A DNA stretch of 8,458 nt from Chthoniobacterales bacterium (GTDB lineage Bacteria > Verrucomicrobiota > Verrucomicrobiia > Chthoniobacterales > UBA10450). Each line of letters begins with the position of its first letter. Within the stretch, counting starts at the first letter, position 1. The notes under the pieces were generated by a model that was not told the DNA's origin, searched no databases, and was given only the letters and a program-made list of their open reading frames with translations. The stretch spans positions 1 to 8,458 of the forward strand of contig JACDBM010000157.1 in NCBI GenBank assembly GCA_013694945.1, in the 5' to 3' direction. Both the position numbers and the translations under genes were made by a program. Shown here in pieces: positions 7,218 through 8,458 of the stretch.

Positions 7218-8458
7218 ATGCGAAACGGGACTCAGCGGCGCGCCGTTATCACAGGTCTGGGGCCCATTACTTGCATCGGCACCGGACGCGAAGAGTTCTG
7301 GCGCGGTATTCTCTCGGAGAAGAGCGGCATCAGGCGCATCTCCACCTTCGACACCATAGCCTTTCACGCGCATTGCGGGGGCGAGATCGCCGAGTGGGTG
7401 CCGGAGGATCATTTCCCGCCGCATCGCCTGAAGCGGCTCGACCGTTACGCGCAATTTGCTGTCGCGTCCGCAAAAATGGCCCTCGACGACGCGAAACTAC
7501 GCTGGTCGCGCGAGGAACCGCAGCACCGCATCGGCGTCAGCTTTGGGACCGCTCTCGGAGGAATTGCGAACGCCGAAGACCAGCATGCACATTTTCTGAA
7601 GAAGGGAACGCGCGGCGTGAACCAGACCCTCGCGCTGCAGGTGTTCGGTGGATCTGCTCATTCGAACATCGCAATTGAATTTGGGTTTCGCGGCGTGGGC
7701 ACCACAAACTCGAACAGCTGCGCCAGCGGCACCGTCGCGGTGGGAGAAGCGCTCCGTTACATCCGCGATGACTTCGCCGATGTCGTGATCGCGGGTGGTG
7801 CGGAAGCTCCTTTGAGTCCCCTCACCTTCGGCGCCTTCGCGATTATCCGTACAATGAGCCAATCGACAGGCAACCCGGCGGAAGCGTGCCGGCCCTTTGA
7901 TTCGGCGCGGGATGGATTCGTGATGGGGGAAGGCGCGGCTGCCCTTGTCATCGAGGAACTTGAGCATGCGAGGAAGCGCGGCGCGCGCATTTACGCGGAA
8001 GTGCTTGGCTACAGTTTGAACAATGACGCTTTCCATATGACTTCGCCGCTGCCGAGTGGCGAGTCGTGCATTCGTGCGATGCGCGACTCGCTTGCGGACG
8101 CGGGGCTCGCACCGGAGCAGATCGATTACGTCAATGCTCACGCGAGCTCGACGCAGCTCAACGACAGCACGGAAACGATGGCCCTGAAGCAGGTGTTTGG
8201 TGAGCACGCCGCCAAACTCGCCGTCAGCGGAACGAAGGCTTTTACGGCGCATCCACTGGGCGCGACCGGCGCAATCGAGGCGGCGATCTGTGCGCTCGCG
8301 CTCCAGGAGAGCTGGGTGCCGCCGACACTCAACAGGGTCAATCCCGATCCGGCGTGCGACCTCGATGTCGTGCCGGAGCACGGGCGCGCAGCGGAATTGA
8401 ATTACGTCCTGAGCAATTCATTTGGCTTCGGCGGGATCAACTCGTGCATCGTCCTCGG
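7218..8458 (+). CDS. Beta-ketoacyl-ACP synthase, FabF-like (last few residues beyond edge)
   Basis: This condensing enzyme joins malonyl-ACP to an acyl-ACP in fatty-acid or polyketide assembly. All 413 visible codons form an uninterrupted thiolase-fold ketosynthase. E. coli FabF has 413 residues, so only a few codons and the stop are missing. The catalytic set is complete: Cys168 in NSCASGT, His308 in VNAHASST, Lys340 and His345 in KAFTAHPLGATGAIE. The pattern matches FabF C163/H303/K335/H340 with a constant offset of five. ITGLGPITCIG (11-21), GGAEAPLSP (193-201), CRPFDSARDGFVMGEGAA (224-241) and SNSFGFGGIN (399-408) are further family signs. Because the Cys is present, it is not a chain-length-factor partner. 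NAHASST replaces the more usual NAHGTST, and TAH replaces TGH, so it may not be the housekeeping FabF. The upstream SRPBCC gene suggests a secondary or specialised pathway. Confidence 0.93.
   Translation, partial: MRNGTQRRAVITGLGPITCIGTGREEFWRGILSEKSGIRRISTFDTIAFHAHCGGEIAEWVPEDHFPPHRLKRLDRYAQFAVASAKMALDDAKLRWSREEPQHRIGVSFGTALGGIANAEDQHAHFLKKGTRGVNQTLALQVFGGSAHSNIAIEFGFRGVGTTNSNSCASGTVAVGEALRYIRDDFADVVIAGGAEAPLSPLTFGAFAIIRTMSQSTGNPAEACRPFDSARDGFVMGEGAAALVIEELEHARKRGARIYAEVLGYSLNNDAFHMTSPLPSGESCIRAMRDSLADAGLAPEQIDYVNAHASSTQLNDSTETMALKQVFGEHAAKLAVSGTKAFTAHPLGATGAIEAAICALALQESWVPPTLNRVNPDPACDLDVVPEHGRAAELNYVLSNSFGFGGINSCIVL

Noticed and set aside
6627..7454. Minus-strand open frame of 275 codons opposite the ketosynthase start and SRPBCC gene
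   Set aside because: Most is antisense shadow. Only its last 21 codons are real: they are the N-terminal part of the frameshifted DUF1272 gene, which has its own start and ribosome site at 6689.
7497..8381. Minus-strand open frame of 294 codons opposite the ketosynthase
   Set aside because: The sense strand encodes a full ketosynthase with all catalytic residues; the antisense product is Arg-rich and unlike any family I know.
1..8458. Mobile element, CRISPR array, tRNA/rRNA or defence system
   Set aside because: I saw no transposase, integrase, direct-repeat array, structural RNA signature or defence domain on either strand; gene content is chromosomal throughout.

Overview
The window is a GC-rich bacterial chromosomal segment, densely packed with ordinary-looking genes. 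There are no mobile elements, CRISPR arrays, tRNAs or rRNAs that I can see. Gene content and codon style would fit a soil bacterium of the Verrucomicrobiota or a similar phylum, but this is an impression and no marker here proves it.

Layout. The left quarter is the minus-strand gene for the disaggregase ClpB, complete at its N-terminus and cut by the left edge about 85 residues before the expected C-terminus. About 113 bp separate it from a divergent MFS_3-type exporter gene, whose last codons form an intrinsic terminator. Next come three tightly spaced plus-strand genes: a sugar-phosphate isomerase/epimerase-like TIM barrel, a YbhN/UPF0104 multi-pass membrane protein that overlaps it by 4 nt (ATGA), and a stand-alone RibD C-terminal/dihydrofolate-reductase-fold reductase.

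Facing that operon on the minus strand is a very short cysteine-rich gene of the DUF1272 family (positions 6503-6689). It is broken by one extra base. Dropping that base restores both the frame and the conserved second cysteine of the first CxxC pair, so this is either a sequence error or a very recent pseudogene. Divergent from it is a two-gene unit that runs off the right edge: a small SRPBCC/START-fold cyclase-like protein followed by a FabF-like beta-ketoacyl synthase with a complete Cys-His-Lys-His active site. This pair may open a fatty-acid-like or polyketide-like biosynthetic locus beyond the window.

How the genes work together. ClpB is housekeeping protein-quality control and has no evident link to its neighbours. 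The TIM barrel, YbhN and RibD_C genes are probably co-transcribed, but the sequence does not reveal a shared pathway. The cyclase-like/ketosynthase pair is the only clear functional pairing. I found no convincing new multi-gene system. The best leads are the frameshifted DUF1272 gene, the terminator inside the exporter gene, and the ketosynthase/cyclase pair at the right edge.
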